Of a stretch of 64,000 nucleotides of DNA, positions 44,613-54,022 are shown one piece after another. Position numbers and translations under genes: made by a program. The notes beneath the pieces were generated by a model. That model worked only from the letters and a program-made list of their open reading frames with translations, had not been told where the DNA came from and made no database searches. The stretch lies in assembly GCA_020631735.1 (NCBI GenBank), contig CM036158.1, forward strand, positions 80,033,447 to 80,097,446. Reading direction: 5' to 3'. The DNA comes from Saccharum officinarum. Its lineage: Eukaryota > Streptophyta > Magnoliopsida > Poales > Poaceae. Position 1 is the stretch's first letter; every line of letters begins with the position of its first letter.

Positions 44613-47600
44613 TCAAGTGGGCACAGCAGTGAACTTCTTCTTTACGTATGTCCCTTGGTTATGATCGCTTCGTAACCATGGAGTGTCCTCATCATTTACC
44701 AAGATGCTAGGGTCTTTGTTCACTTTGAAGGGCGGAATTCGGTCATCCTTTTCATATTCTTCTGACATGTCCGACTTGTCCTCAATTCCCACGATGACTC
44801 TTTTCCCTGAAAGAACTATGTGGCGCTTTGGCTCTTTGGTTGAGTCATTATCGTTTTTCCCTCTTTTTGGTTTGGTAGACATATCATTGACATAGAACAC
44901 CTGATTCACATCCTTGGCAAGGACGAATGGTTCGTCTTTGTACCCAATATTACTAAGGTCTACTGTTGTCATTCCATACTCGTTGTCTACTGTTACCCCG
45001 CCTCCGGTCACCTTGACCCATTGGCACTTGAACAATGGGATCTTCAAAGTAGGTGCATATTCTAGTTCCCATATTTCATCTATGCGTCCATAATATGTCT
45101 GCTTATTCCCATTCGGGTCTGTGGCATCTATGCGGACACCACTGTTTTGGTTGGTACTCCTTTTATCTTGGGCTACTGTGTAGAATATGTTCCCATTTAT
45201 CTCGTACCCTTTGTATGTGACGATATGCCATGATGGTTGCATAGCCAATAAATACAGTTGCTCATGGATGCTCTCATCACCTTGACATTTTTTTCGCAAC
45301 CAACCGCCGAAAGTTTCCATGTGCTTATGCGTAATCCAAGCTTCAGTCTTCCCTGGAAACTCGGATCGTAAGAGATCCTTGTGTGTCTCAATATACGGAT
45401 CTACCAAAGAGGAGTTCTGTAGAACTGTGTAGTGCGCTTTATTGAAATAATCATCATCCATACCAATATATGTTTTCCTCCCTAGTGTCCCCTTTCCGCT
45501 TAGTCTCCCCTCATGTCTCGATTCAGGAACACCAATCGAGTCAAGGTCGGGAATAAAGTCAACACAGAACTCAATGACCTCTTCTGTTCCATAGCCCTTG
45601 GCGATGCTTCCTTCTGGGCGAGCACGGTTGTGAACATATTTCTTCAGGACTCCCATGAATCTCTCTAAGGGGAACATGTTGTGTAGGAACACAGGACCGA
45701 GAGTGAAAATCTCCTTGACTAGGTGAACTAGGAGGTGTGTCATAATATCAAAGAAGGAAGGAGGGAACACTAACTCAAAGCTGACGAGACATTGAACCAC
45801 ATCATTCTGTAGTTTAGCTAGATCATTTGGATCAATTGCCTTCTGAGAAATTGCATTGAGGAATGCACATAGCTTTACGGTGGCTAGACGTACATTTGGA
45901 GGTAGAATTCCTCTTAATGCAACTGGAAGTAATTGCGTCATGAGAACGTGACAGTCATGGGACTTTAAGTTACAGAATTTCTTCTCTGGCACATTTATAA
46001 TACCCTTTATATTCGAGGAGAATCCAGATGGTACCTTGATGTTGTTTAAGCATTCAAACATGATTTCCTTCTCCTCTTTGCTTAGAGTGTAGCTAGCAGG
46101 ACGTAAGTAATGGCGTCCATCATCTGTCTTCTCTGGATGCAGGTTGTCTCTTTCTCTCAAACAACGTAGGTCCTGTCGTGCTTCAAATGTGTCCTTAGGC
46201 TTTCCATACACACCCATAAAGCCTAGCAGGTTCACACAAAGATTCTTCGTTAGGTGCATCACGTCGATCGAGCTACGGACCTCCAGGACTTGCCAATAGG
46301 GTAGGTCCCAAAATATGGACTTTTTCTTCCACATGGGTGCGTGACCGTTAGCGTCTTTCGGAATAGGTTGGCTTCCATGTCCTTTTCCAAAGACGACTTT
46401 CACATCATTGACCATATCGAGTACATCCTCACCGGTTCGGTTGCGAGGCTTGGTCAGGTGGTCTGCTTTCCCTTTAAAATGCTTACCTTTCTTTCTTACG
46501 GGGTGATTTGCAGGAAGAAATCGACGATGGCCAAGGTACACGACCTTTCGACATTTTTTCAAGAATACACCTCTAATATCACCGAAGCAGTGTGTGCATG
46601 CATTATATCCCTTGTTTGACTGTCCTGAAAGATTACTTAGAGCAGGCCAATCATTGATTGTTACGAACAACAATGCTCGCAGATCAAAGTGTTCCTGTTT
46701 GTACTCATCCCACACACGTACACCTTCTTTATTCCACAAAATGAGAAGTTCATCAATAAGTGGTCTCAGGTACACATCGATGTCATTGCCAGGTTGCTTC
46801 GGGCCTTGGATGAGCACAGGCATCATAATGAACTTCCGCTTTATGCATAACCAAGGAGGAATGTTGTAGATACTTAGAGTAACAGGCCAAGTGCTATGAC
46901 TACTGTTCTGCTCTCCAAAAGGATTGATACCATCTGTACTTAAAGCAAACCTTAAGTTTCTTGCGTCATTTGCAAACTCCGGGAATTCTCTGTCGATTGC
47001 TCTCCACTGGGACCCATCAGCAGGGTGTCTCAACATATTGTCTACCTTACGGTCTTCTTTGTGCCATCGTAACAATTTTGCATGTTCTTTGTTTCTGAAC
47101 AGACGTTTCAAGCGTGGTATTATAGGAGCATACCACATAACCTTGGCAGGGATTTTCTTACGTGGACGTTCGCCCTCAACATCACCAGGGTCATCTCGCC
47201 TGATCTTATACCGCGACGCATGGCATACCGGGCATGCATCTAATTTCTCGTACTCTTTGCCATGGTATAGGATGCAGTCATTAGGACATGCATGTATCTT
47301 CTCTATTTCTAGCCCCATAGGACAGATAACTTGTTTTGCTTCGTAGGTAGTGGCGGGCAATTCATTGTACTTCGGAAGCATCTTCTTTTGGATTTTTAGT
47401 AACTCTCCAAATCCCTTGTCAGATACACCATTCTTTGCCTTCCATTGCAGCAATTCTAGTGTGGTTCCCAACTTTTTCTGCCCTGCATCACAAGTTGGGT
47501 ACAACAATTTCTTGTGATCTTCTAGCATCCGCTCGAACTTGATCTTCTCCTTTTCACTTTCACATTCTCTTTGTGCATCACGAATGACCTGACAAAGATC

Positions 47601-47969
47601 ATCAGCCGGCTCATCTTCTACGGCTACCTCTTCTTCAGCTTCTCCCATTGCAGTATCATTGAGGCACGCACCATCAGGAATAATATCATTGTCGTCCCAT
47701 TGTTCTTCTTCATCTTCTTCCATTACAACACCGGTTTCTCCGTGCTTTGTCCAACAAATATAGTTTGGCATGAAACCCGACTTGAACAAGTGTGAATGAA
47801 GAGTCCTTGAGCAAGGATATTCCACTGTATTCTTACATATGGCACATGGGCAGCACATGAAACCGTCGCGTTTGTTTGTCTCGGCCGCACGTAATAAAGA
47901 ATGCACGCCGTCAATGAACTCTTGTGAGCGGCGATCAGCATTATACATCCAATGACGGCTCATCTGCAT
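44613..47969 (-). CDS. CACTA TNP2-type transposase, uninterrupted
   Basis: A single frame of 1,118 codons. The more likely start is the second ATG (47,963, MSRHWMYNADRRS): it follows a splice-acceptor-like ATGCAG and gives the usual N-terminus. Domains: Transpos_assoc (residues 3-80, with CCPCAICKN), a tnp2/Transposase_21 core (about 210-500, zinc-type CPNDC and CPVC), a DUF4218-like region (about 680-800) and a DUF4216-like region (about 950-1,050). Candidate catalytic acids of the CACTA DDE fold are Asp346 (STDGINPFG), Asp569 (IDVMHLTKN) and Glu769 (PLERFMG). All are present; the assignment is by motif and is inferred. Length is normal for the family. It would cut and rejoin the CACTA termini in the nucleus, together with the gene 2 product. 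No lesion is visible. Confidence 0.93.
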   Translation of the reverse strand: MQMSRHWMYNADRRSQEFIDGVHSLLRAAETNKRDGFMCCPCAICKNTVEYPCSRTLHSHLFKSGFMPNYICWTKHGETGVVMEEDEEEQWDDNDIIPDGACLNDTAMGEAEEEVAVEDEPADDLCQVIRDAQRECESEKEKIKFERMLEDHKKLLYPTCDAGQKKLGTTLELLQWKAKNGVSDKGFGELLKIQKKMLPKYNELPATTYEAKQVICPMGLEIEKIHACPNDCILYHGKEYEKLDACPVCHASRYKIRRDDPGDVEGERPRKKIPAKVMWYAPIIPRLKRLFRNKEHAKLLRWHKEDRKVDNMLRHPADGSQWRAIDREFPEFANDARNLRFALSTDGINPFGEQNSSHSTWPVTLSIYNIPPWLCIKRKFIMMPVLIQGPKQPGNDIDVYLRPLIDELLILWNKEGVRVWDEYKQEHFDLRALLFVTINDWPALSNLSGQSNKGYNACTHCFGDIRGVFLKKCRKVVYLGHRRFLPANHPVRKKGKHFKGKADHLTKPRNRTGEDVLDMVNDVKVVFGKGHGSQPIPKDANGHAPMWKKKSIFWDLPYWQVLEVRSSIDVMHLTKNLCVNLLGFMGVYGKPKDTFEARQDLRCLRERDNLHPEKTDDGRHYLRPASYTLSKEEKEIMFECLNNIKVPSGFSSNIKGIINVPEKKFCNLKSHDCHVLMTQLLPVALRGILPPNVRLATVKLCAFLNAISQKAIDPNDLAKLQNDVVQCLVSFELVFPPSFFDIMTHLLVHLVKEIFTLGPVFLHNMFPLERFMGVLKKYVHNRARPEGSIAKGYGTEEVIEFCVDFIPDLDSIGVPESRHEGRLSGKGTLGRKTYIGMDDDYFNKAHYTVLQNSSLVDPYIETHKDLLRSEFPGKTEAWITHKHMETFGGWLRKKCQGDESIHEQLYLLAMQPSWHIVTYKGYEINGNIFYTVAQDKRSTNQNSGVRIDATDPNGNKQTYYGRIDEIWELEYAPTLKIPLFKCQWVKVTGGGVTVDNEYGMTTVDLSNIGYKDEPFVLAKDVNQVFYVNDMSTKPKRGKNDNDSTKEPKRHIVLSGKRVIVGIEDKSDMSEEYEKDDRIPPFKVNKDPSILVNDEDTPWLRSDHNQGTYVKKKFTAVPT

Positions 47970-48201
47970 TACATGACATAAATATCATATTAAAACCTAG
48001 ATCATAATTAATTATTTATACAACATGCGTGCCACCACAAAAGATACAAATTTATGAAAGCATCGCTACAATGTAGACAATCTCAACTACCACTAAAAGA
48101 ACTAAAGCTAAAATACATTTCAGGAGCACAAGGATTTCGCGACCAATCTCAACTAAAACAGACAGATCCCCCGATTGTGCAACATCTTTGGGCTTCTTCG
48201 G

Positions 48202-48587
48202 CTAGATCACTGCCTCATTAGCCGCCGTATCTGCCTGTTGTGCAAGATATTTTTGCACGAGTTCAACATACTCTTCCTCCCAGTAGAAGCCTGAACATCG
48301 TCCACTGCCATCCCACTGAAATTAAAACAAAAAATTAGAACTTTAATCACAACCATCATGAAAATAGGTATAAACTAACCATAATCATTAAATACGATAA
48401 AATAACTCACATTGCGATCCGGACACTTGTAGAAGATACGATCCTTGTTGGGACCCTCCTTCTTCACTCGGTACTCCATCACAATCTTCGTCTCATCACG
48501 ACACTTGCCACATGGAATGAGAGGAAGGCCCGGCCTAAGTCGCTTTGGAAACCCATGAGAGGCCGAGGACCCGGAAGCAGTTGCCAT
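48202..48587 (-). CDS. CACTA-borne GRF-type zinc-finger protein
   Basis: Two exons: 48,587-48,411 and 48,315-48,202, joined by a GTGAGT...TTTCAG intron with phases matching. It encodes 96 residues: a Ser-rich start (MATASGSSASHGFPKRLRPG) followed by a GRF zinc finger (IPCGKC ... IFYKC ... GRCSGFYW). GRF fingers bind single-stranded nucleic acid in characterised proteins. Translation stops at TAG (48,202-48,204). The same frame then stays open to TAA at 48,052-48,054, adding about 49 codons that end in a strongly hydrophobic helix (ILVLLKCILALVLLVVVEIV). Small GRF proteins of grasses commonly have such a tail, so the TAG is probably a nonsense mutation, or is read through. The gene shares strand and promoter side with the transposase, whose start is about 240 bp away, so alternative transcripts of one unit are possible. 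Confidence 0.75.
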
Positions 48588-48979
48588 CTACTCTCTATAC
48601 TCATTTTTTAATACACTATAAATTTCTTCTTTTATAAACAAATAAAATTAACAAACTATAAAATTATCTACATCTCTAAACAATGATATTTTTAACCTTC
48701 TTTCATGTAAATATGCAAGCTTAAAGTGATTTTGAGCTCAAATTGCTTACAAATGAAAAAAAACCACAATAAAGAACCATAAATATATATAGTGAATAAA
48801 ATGGCATAAGAAAATGGTAAAAAATGAGAGTATGAGATTGGTAACCTTTACAACTGAAGAATCGACGGAGGAATCGAAGAATGGATGGAGGAACAATGGA
48901 GGGAGGGAGGAAGCAAGAACACCAGTGAGCTTCAAAATGTGCTGAGCTCGGGCTCGGGGAGGAAGGAGGAGACGGCCGA
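48588..48979 (-). other. 5' leader of the GRF/transposase transcription unit
   Basis: Lies between the TATA box at 48,980-48,985 and the GRF start codon. Open frames here lack domains. It probably contains the 5' UTR and possibly an intron. Confidence 0.4.
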
Positions 48980-48985
48980 TTTATA
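48980..48985 (-). promoter_or_regulatory. TATA box of the GRF/transposase unit
   Basis: TATAAA on the minus strand, immediately inside the right subterminal-repeat array and facing the GRF and transposase genes. Confidence 0.55.
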
Positions 48986-48994
48986 AAGGGAGAA

Positions 48995-49317
48995 CATTTA
49001 GTCCCGGTTGATAGATCCAACCGGGACTAAAGGTAACTTTCCAACCCCGGGCGCAGCCACGGCCCGGGAGTAGACCTTTACTCCCGGTTGGAGCCACCAA
49101 CCGGGAGTAAAAGTATACCTTTAGTCCCGGTTGGTGGCTCCAACCGGGACTAAAGGTCCCTGCCACCTCTGTCTGGCGCAGTAGCCGTTGGGCAGGGACC
49201 TTTAGTCCCGGTTGGAGCCACCAACCGGGACTAAAGGTATTTCTAGTCCCGGGGGCAAAAAATTCCGGGACTAGAGCCCATTTTGGCCGAGGATCAAAGG
49301 TCTGTTCTCTACTAGTG
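48995..49317. repeat. CACTA right terminus with subterminal repeats
   Basis: About eleven copies of TTTAGTCCCGG or TTTACTCCCGG in inverted pairs, then the terminal CACTAGTAGAGA (minus strand). Both motif variants are interleaved. Confidence 0.85.
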
Positions 49318-49320
49318 TAT

Positions 49321-49459
49321 ATAAAGCAATGGTGCAACATCCAACTTTAGGTCAGGCTCATCTCCATAGATTGACCTTGACATTGCCATCTCCACTTAAT
49401 CTGTCATGTTTAAGCTCAAACCCACTGCTTAGTGAGTGACAAACACCTAGGGTGTTACA
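49321..49459 (-). repeat. Remainder of the right LARD LTR beyond the CACTA insertion
   Basis: Continues the LTR in register with about 12,810-12,948, ends GGTGTTACA and is followed by the GGATG target duplication. Confidence 0.88.
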
Positions 49460-49464
49460 GGATG

Positions 49465-49756
49465 CGTCAGAAGAATGTTGGGAGGGGTTTTCGGATACTA
49501 ATAAAAAAACAAATTACAGAACCCGTCAGAAAACTGCGAGACGAATCTAATGATACTAATTAATCCGTCATTAGCACATGTGTGTACTGTAGCACTTAAG
49601 GCTTTTCATAGGCTAATTAGGCTTAAAAGATTCGTCTCGCGATTTTTCTCGAGAATTATGCAATTAGTTTTTTTATCTTTATTTAGTACTCCATGCATAT
49701 ATCAAACATGTCCTTTTACTATAGAAAACGAAAATTTTTAGGAACTAAACCAGGCC
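49465..49756. mobile_element. Right fragment of the MITE split by the LARD insertion
   Basis: Carries the family core AAAAGATTCGTCTCGCGATT and ends AACTAAACCAGGCC, the inverted repeat of GGCCTGTTTAGTT at 7,508. Joined with the left fragment the MITE would be about 335 bp. Confidence 0.8.
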
Positions 49757-49945
49757 TCAGTTTCTTGGATGTGATACGACGTGCAAGCTCGAGCACGAAT
49801 ATGTGATCTAGATGCGTGTCGCCACTGTCATAGTGTGGCCTGTTGGGGCAAAGGGAAGGAGTAGGATGGGCAAACAATCTTATACACGCCTCTAAGTGGA
49901 CCAGTCTAGTAAGCAATTTAAGGTATTATGGACTGGTATGAGCTA

Positions 49946-50204
49946 CTCCCTCCGTTCCAAATTATAAGCAATTTCAAGAATTTTGGAGAGTCAAAGCATG
50001 TTAAGTTTGACCAAACTTATAAAAAAAATTACAAAAATTTATAACATCAAATATGTATACTATGAAAATATAATTAATGAAGAATCTAATGATACTTAAT
50101 TGGTGTCATAAATATTATTATCTTATCATATAAATTTGGTCAAACTTGAGAACCTTGGACTCTCCAAGATTCTTGGAATGCCTTATAATTTGGGATGGAG
50201 GGAG
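49946..50204. mobile_element. Stowaway-type MITE
   Basis: CTCCCTCCGTTCCAAATTAT at the left, inverted at the right (ATAATTTGGGATGGAGGGAG), TA on both sides. It is a close relative of 7,082-7,340. Confidence 0.88.
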
Positions 50205-50506
50205 TACTCTGCTATGATGTACGATTTTTAAAAACCATGGGTTTGCGGGTTTGGATACTACATCCTCAGACCCACGCCCACAAACCCATTGAGTCTACCT
50301 TTCTCCTCATTAACAAACCCACAGATAGAGAAAACCGGTTAGAACCGGACAGGGAGGTAAAACGAACGGTTTTAAAAGTTGACACAGATGTTCAGAGAAG
50401 AAAAATAGACTTTTGCAAAAGTTGAAGAGGTAAGCTAGATTTTTTTTCTTTATTTTACCACCGCCAGACCCTAATAAGCGGCTCGGCCCTCTGCCCCTCT
50501 CTCTCC

Positions 50507-50512
50507 TATAAA
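50507..50512 (+). promoter_or_regulatory. TATA box of the ALY-like locus
   Basis: TATAAA, followed by a CT-rich leader with CTCCCTCCCTCC typical of grass 5' UTRs. A first, non-coding exon runs to the donor at 50,762 (AAG/GTAAAA). Confidence 0.55.
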
Positions 50513-51639
50513 CCCCACGCCACGCCGCCTCCTCCGCCAGCACACAGCAGCAATCTCTCCCTCCCTCCCTGCCTAGCGCCGCCGAGCTCGGTTGATCAGC
50601 CGCTTCCCATCAGGCCATCAACCCTCTCGCTGGTGTCAGTGCTGCGGCCGACTCCACCGAGCCTCCAGGCCACCGTTCTGGCGTAGGATCCGCCATTCCG
50701 GGAGAAAGCCGCCGCCAACGGCCCCAACTCCAATTCGACGCTCCGGCTAATAGTAGAGAAGGTAAAAAATCCCGATTCCCTTGCTCTCTTCTTGTTATAG
50801 CATGGAGGCCGGCAGGCCAAGCAATGCAGTAGGATGCTGCGACTGCCTATCCATGAGAGATCACTGTAGTTATTATATGGTGATCACGGCACGGGAGATG
50901 CGAGTGAATGAATCATGTTATGTATGGATTTATGCTCTGGATCGCTTCTCTCTTATTTGCTTAAAAAAATAAGGGGCGGGGGTGTTCACTTCTTAATTTG
51001 GTTTTCCATTGCCATGGATGATCGGGTCTCATGGGTGTATACCAGATCAGTCCGTGTTTCTTTGGTCCGTGTAGATGCTACAGTGCTGTTGAACACTACG
51101 TCTGCACAGAGTATGAATGACTATTATCGAAAAACTATCAAAATGACTGCAGTGCAAACAGGATTCCGGTTAATAAATAAAACGACTCTTAAAAAGAGTT
51201 TCATCTTTCTTTCTTTTTTTATTTAAAAACATTTTACCATTTTCATTGCATCTTAACTTAGATTAAATCAAGCACGTGAAACTTCTGAATTTCGGAGGGA
51301 ACTATACTACTTATATAAGTCATATTCTTTTGATACTCTGTTTTATATACTGAACTGGCATTTGCCCCTTGCAGCAATACTTCTTGGGCCTATAATCAAG
51401 GGCAGTTTCCATGGGTTCAGAAAATGTTTCTCTAAAAATTAAGAAGCTCAGAATAGTAGGATATGAGGATAAACAGCACCATGGGGATGCACATAGTTCA
51501 AGTAAGGTATAAATTAAAAGCAAGTACATTTGTTTTGGAAGTTTCATGAGGATTATCAATCGATAGGTTGTACTTGTTGGCCTTCAACTGTAGTACCATA
51601 TTATCTTCATAAAAAATAAAAAATGCTTCGATTTTGTAG

Positions 51640-52180
51640 AAGAGGAAAACCACAGATTTAGGTCCCACATGGACGGAGGATGAACTTATGTGGTTCTATA
51701 AAGCCTACCATACACATGGAGAAGACTGGAAAAAGGTTTGGGTTATCCATCTCTTGAGGCATAATGTGAAAACTGTCTTTTGGACTTTCTAAATGCTGTT
51801 TGGTGAATCTGAATACGCAGATCAGTGCAGTGGTAGGTCATAAAACACCAGACATGGTAAAAGCCCTCTACTCGATGCATCAGGTGAGTCTGTAGGGACT
51901 GTAGTCTGTTGTTATTGGATCCTAGTTTGCTGTAAAGTGTTTATCATTGTTCTTGTGTCATCTACCGCCATTTACTGTGTTTGTCAAAACTAAAGGCAAC
52001 TTGGATCTAATCTGGAGGTTCATATATATTTCAATGCGTATTGATGTTTTGGATCTAAACTACAATGCATTGTAGGTTGACATGTTTTATATCTTTTGGC
52101 AGACTTTCTTGTCTCTTCCAAAACATCAAGCTACTGCCACAGGATTTATTACATTGGTAACTGGTCATCGAAATGTTCTG
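51640..52180 (+). other. SANT/Myb-like domain exons of the ALY-like locus
   Basis: Three consecutive exons encode TWTEDELMWFYKAYHTHGED, then ISAVVGHKTPDMVKALYSMH, then TFLSLPKHQATATGFITLV. This matches the Trp-spaced SANT domain and the conserved Ser-Leu-Pro helix that follows it in ALY proteins. All three are in phase and undamaged. Confidence 0.82.
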
Positions 52181-53859
52181 GTAAGCTTAGGTTAGGATGT
52201 ATTTCTAGTAATGACTGTTTACTTCTGGTATGCTAAATTCATGTAAACATGCATACGATATGAAGCTACCGTGTGGAGTTTATAGCAATTAGCAATGAAG
52301 ATGAACACCGACTATTTTGCTTCTTCTGAGTTCAGTTATAATGCTGCTTACTAGTTTCACCAAGTTAGTTTAGTTCTATTAAATAAGTATGCAATGATGA
52401 TGCCTTTCCTGACCCTACAAGTGACATCCAATCTGTAGTAGGTTGGGATATTGCATTACAGTCTGTACTGTTTAGGCCTAGTACAGTTATACAATTGGAA
52501 TATGTGGTCACTTTTTTTTTTACCTGAGGTACTAGTGATCTTAATATGTATGCACCTAAAACTAGTTTCCTCTGATGCCATAGACTATATATGAACTTCC
52601 TTGTTGGGTCCTTAGCACAATATTTTGTTCCCTTTTTGAGTTAATATATTTACCAGAAAGTTTAAACTATATGGATCACATTGACTTTAAAATTGTCATT
52701 GTGTTACTTGTGATGCTTAAAATGGTAGGATTTATCCCCAAGTCATAGAGCAAACAAACAGACACACAGAGCATCTGGGAAGTCAAAGAAATGTGGAGAA
52801 GCTACTCAGCAGAAAGCACATGAAGCACCTCACCTTCACGAATCCTATCATGCAGGGACAAGTTCTGGGTTTTCACCTTCCTTCAAGAAAAGATACTATG
52901 GAGGCAAGTATTGCATGGAAAATGGTTGTCATTTTTTTTCCTTATTGATTTTTCAGGCTATCTCTTGAGGGAAAATGCGGATAAGGATGGCTTAGTATAG
53001 TAGTTGAACAAAAAGTTGAGAAGCATTTTCATTTGATAATCTTCTTCCTAAGTGGTTTTAACGCCATAATTGTTTTTTCAGAACTGGTTAGGAGCAATCA
53101 AAGTCATCCTGTTGGGAATCGTACCCCTCGGATACCGGTTGTAGTTCCTAGGGACAGGAGCGCTACTGATGATGCCACATCAGAACTTAAAAACGCCATC
53201 AGCTCTACAAAAAAGAATAATGATGGAGTTAGTAATGATTGTGCTAATTTTTCGATAAATGAGTTTTACCTTGATGGAAGATCCAGAATCATGGAATCAA
53301 CTAAAGGTGTTGAATATCAGACTTTCTTGAAGACTAAAGGAACTGGCGATACAGAGATATTTCAGAATCAGCAACCTTTGAAAAGAAAAGGAATGGACCA
53401 CATTATGGACAGGGGTCAGACCAGTAAAGTTGGGCATGAAACCTTAATGGAGGTTAGAGAAGGGAACAGATCTGTTGGATTACTCAAAGCAGTTCAAATG
53501 TTTGATGAGTATATTTCTTCAGGTATTTTCTTTTATGGTACTTTATACTCTGTTGTCATCATATACAATTCATCCTACCAGATCTACTTAACCACTTCCT
53601 GTGATCAGGACATACTAGGAAAGCCTGAGCTTGTGCACACGTCCCATCAGACCTTTAGCTAGAGCATGATCATTAAGGGAAAAGCTTTTTAGTCATGCAA
53701 GCAGGCTGAACTACACCCTATGCTTTTAGGAGCTTTCATCTGATCATCTCACAAGCATGCCCTTAGTATTATCAAATTTTCTTTTTTTTTTCAGCAAAGA
53801 ATGTTTCTTTCAGGTACTAAAATCACGAACAGACTTACATGAGTTCAAATAACCTTTCT

Positions 53860-54022
53860 AATATGGCATTGCCAACTAGCAGTGGGAGGCGTGTTTTCTC
53901 TTTTGGTCCTAGGACCAGGGTGTTAGGCACCCCTCGGGTGCCATTTGTACATAAACCTCATTTTCCTCAATTGAGCGGCAGAGCTCCTGTCTTTTCCTTC
54001 AAAAAAAAATATGGCATTGCCA
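53860..54022 (+). mobile_element. Short poly(A) retro-insertion (SINE or truncated LINE) in an ALY intron
   Basis: A 14-15-bp duplication AATATGGCATTGCCA (53,860-53,874 and 54,008-54,022) flanks about 133 bp ending TTTTCCTTC plus poly(A). No pol III box is evident, so a 5'-truncated LINE is more likely than a SINE. Confidence 0.72.

Larger units (their letters stand above)
38638..49317 (-). mobile_element. CACTA (En/Spm) transposon, 10,680 bp, three genes
   Basis: Termini CACTAGTACAGA (left) and, on the minus strand, CACTAGTAGAGA (right), flanked by the 3-bp duplication TAT (38,635-38,637 and 49,318-49,320). The empty site is preserved in the other LARD LTR near 12,805. Arrays of TTTAGTCCCGG and TTTACTCCCGG in both orientations occupy both ends and one internal block. 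All genes are on the minus strand: GRF zinc-finger gene, TNP2 transposase, then a Transposase_24/Ulp1 gene. The transposase frame is uninterrupted. The other two genes each carry one lesion, a one-base shift and a TAG. It therefore looks like a recently active, nearly autonomous element. Confidence 0.93.
7555..49459 (-). mobile_element. Non-coding long-LTR retrotransposon (LARD-like), minus strand
   Basis: Perfect 5-bp target-site duplications GGATG (7,550-7,554 and 49,460-49,464) flank TG...CA bounded LTRs. A primer-binding site complementary to initiator tRNA-Met (TGGTATCAGAGC, minus strand 33,339-33,350) sits 2 bp inside the right LTR. A polypurine tract abuts the left LTR. The element is therefore read right to left, starting TGTAACACCC. 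After removal of nested insertions it has LTRs of about 5.4 kb and an internal domain of about 4.2 kb (12,949-13,886 plus 30,121-33,352). I see no gag, protease, RT or integrase in the internal domain. Long LTRs plus a non-coding interior match the LARD class, usually mobilised by gypsy (Tekay/Del-type) partners. By hand count the first 500 bp of the two LTRs differ at about 11 sites (about 2 percent), so the insertion is recent. Confidence 0.88.
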
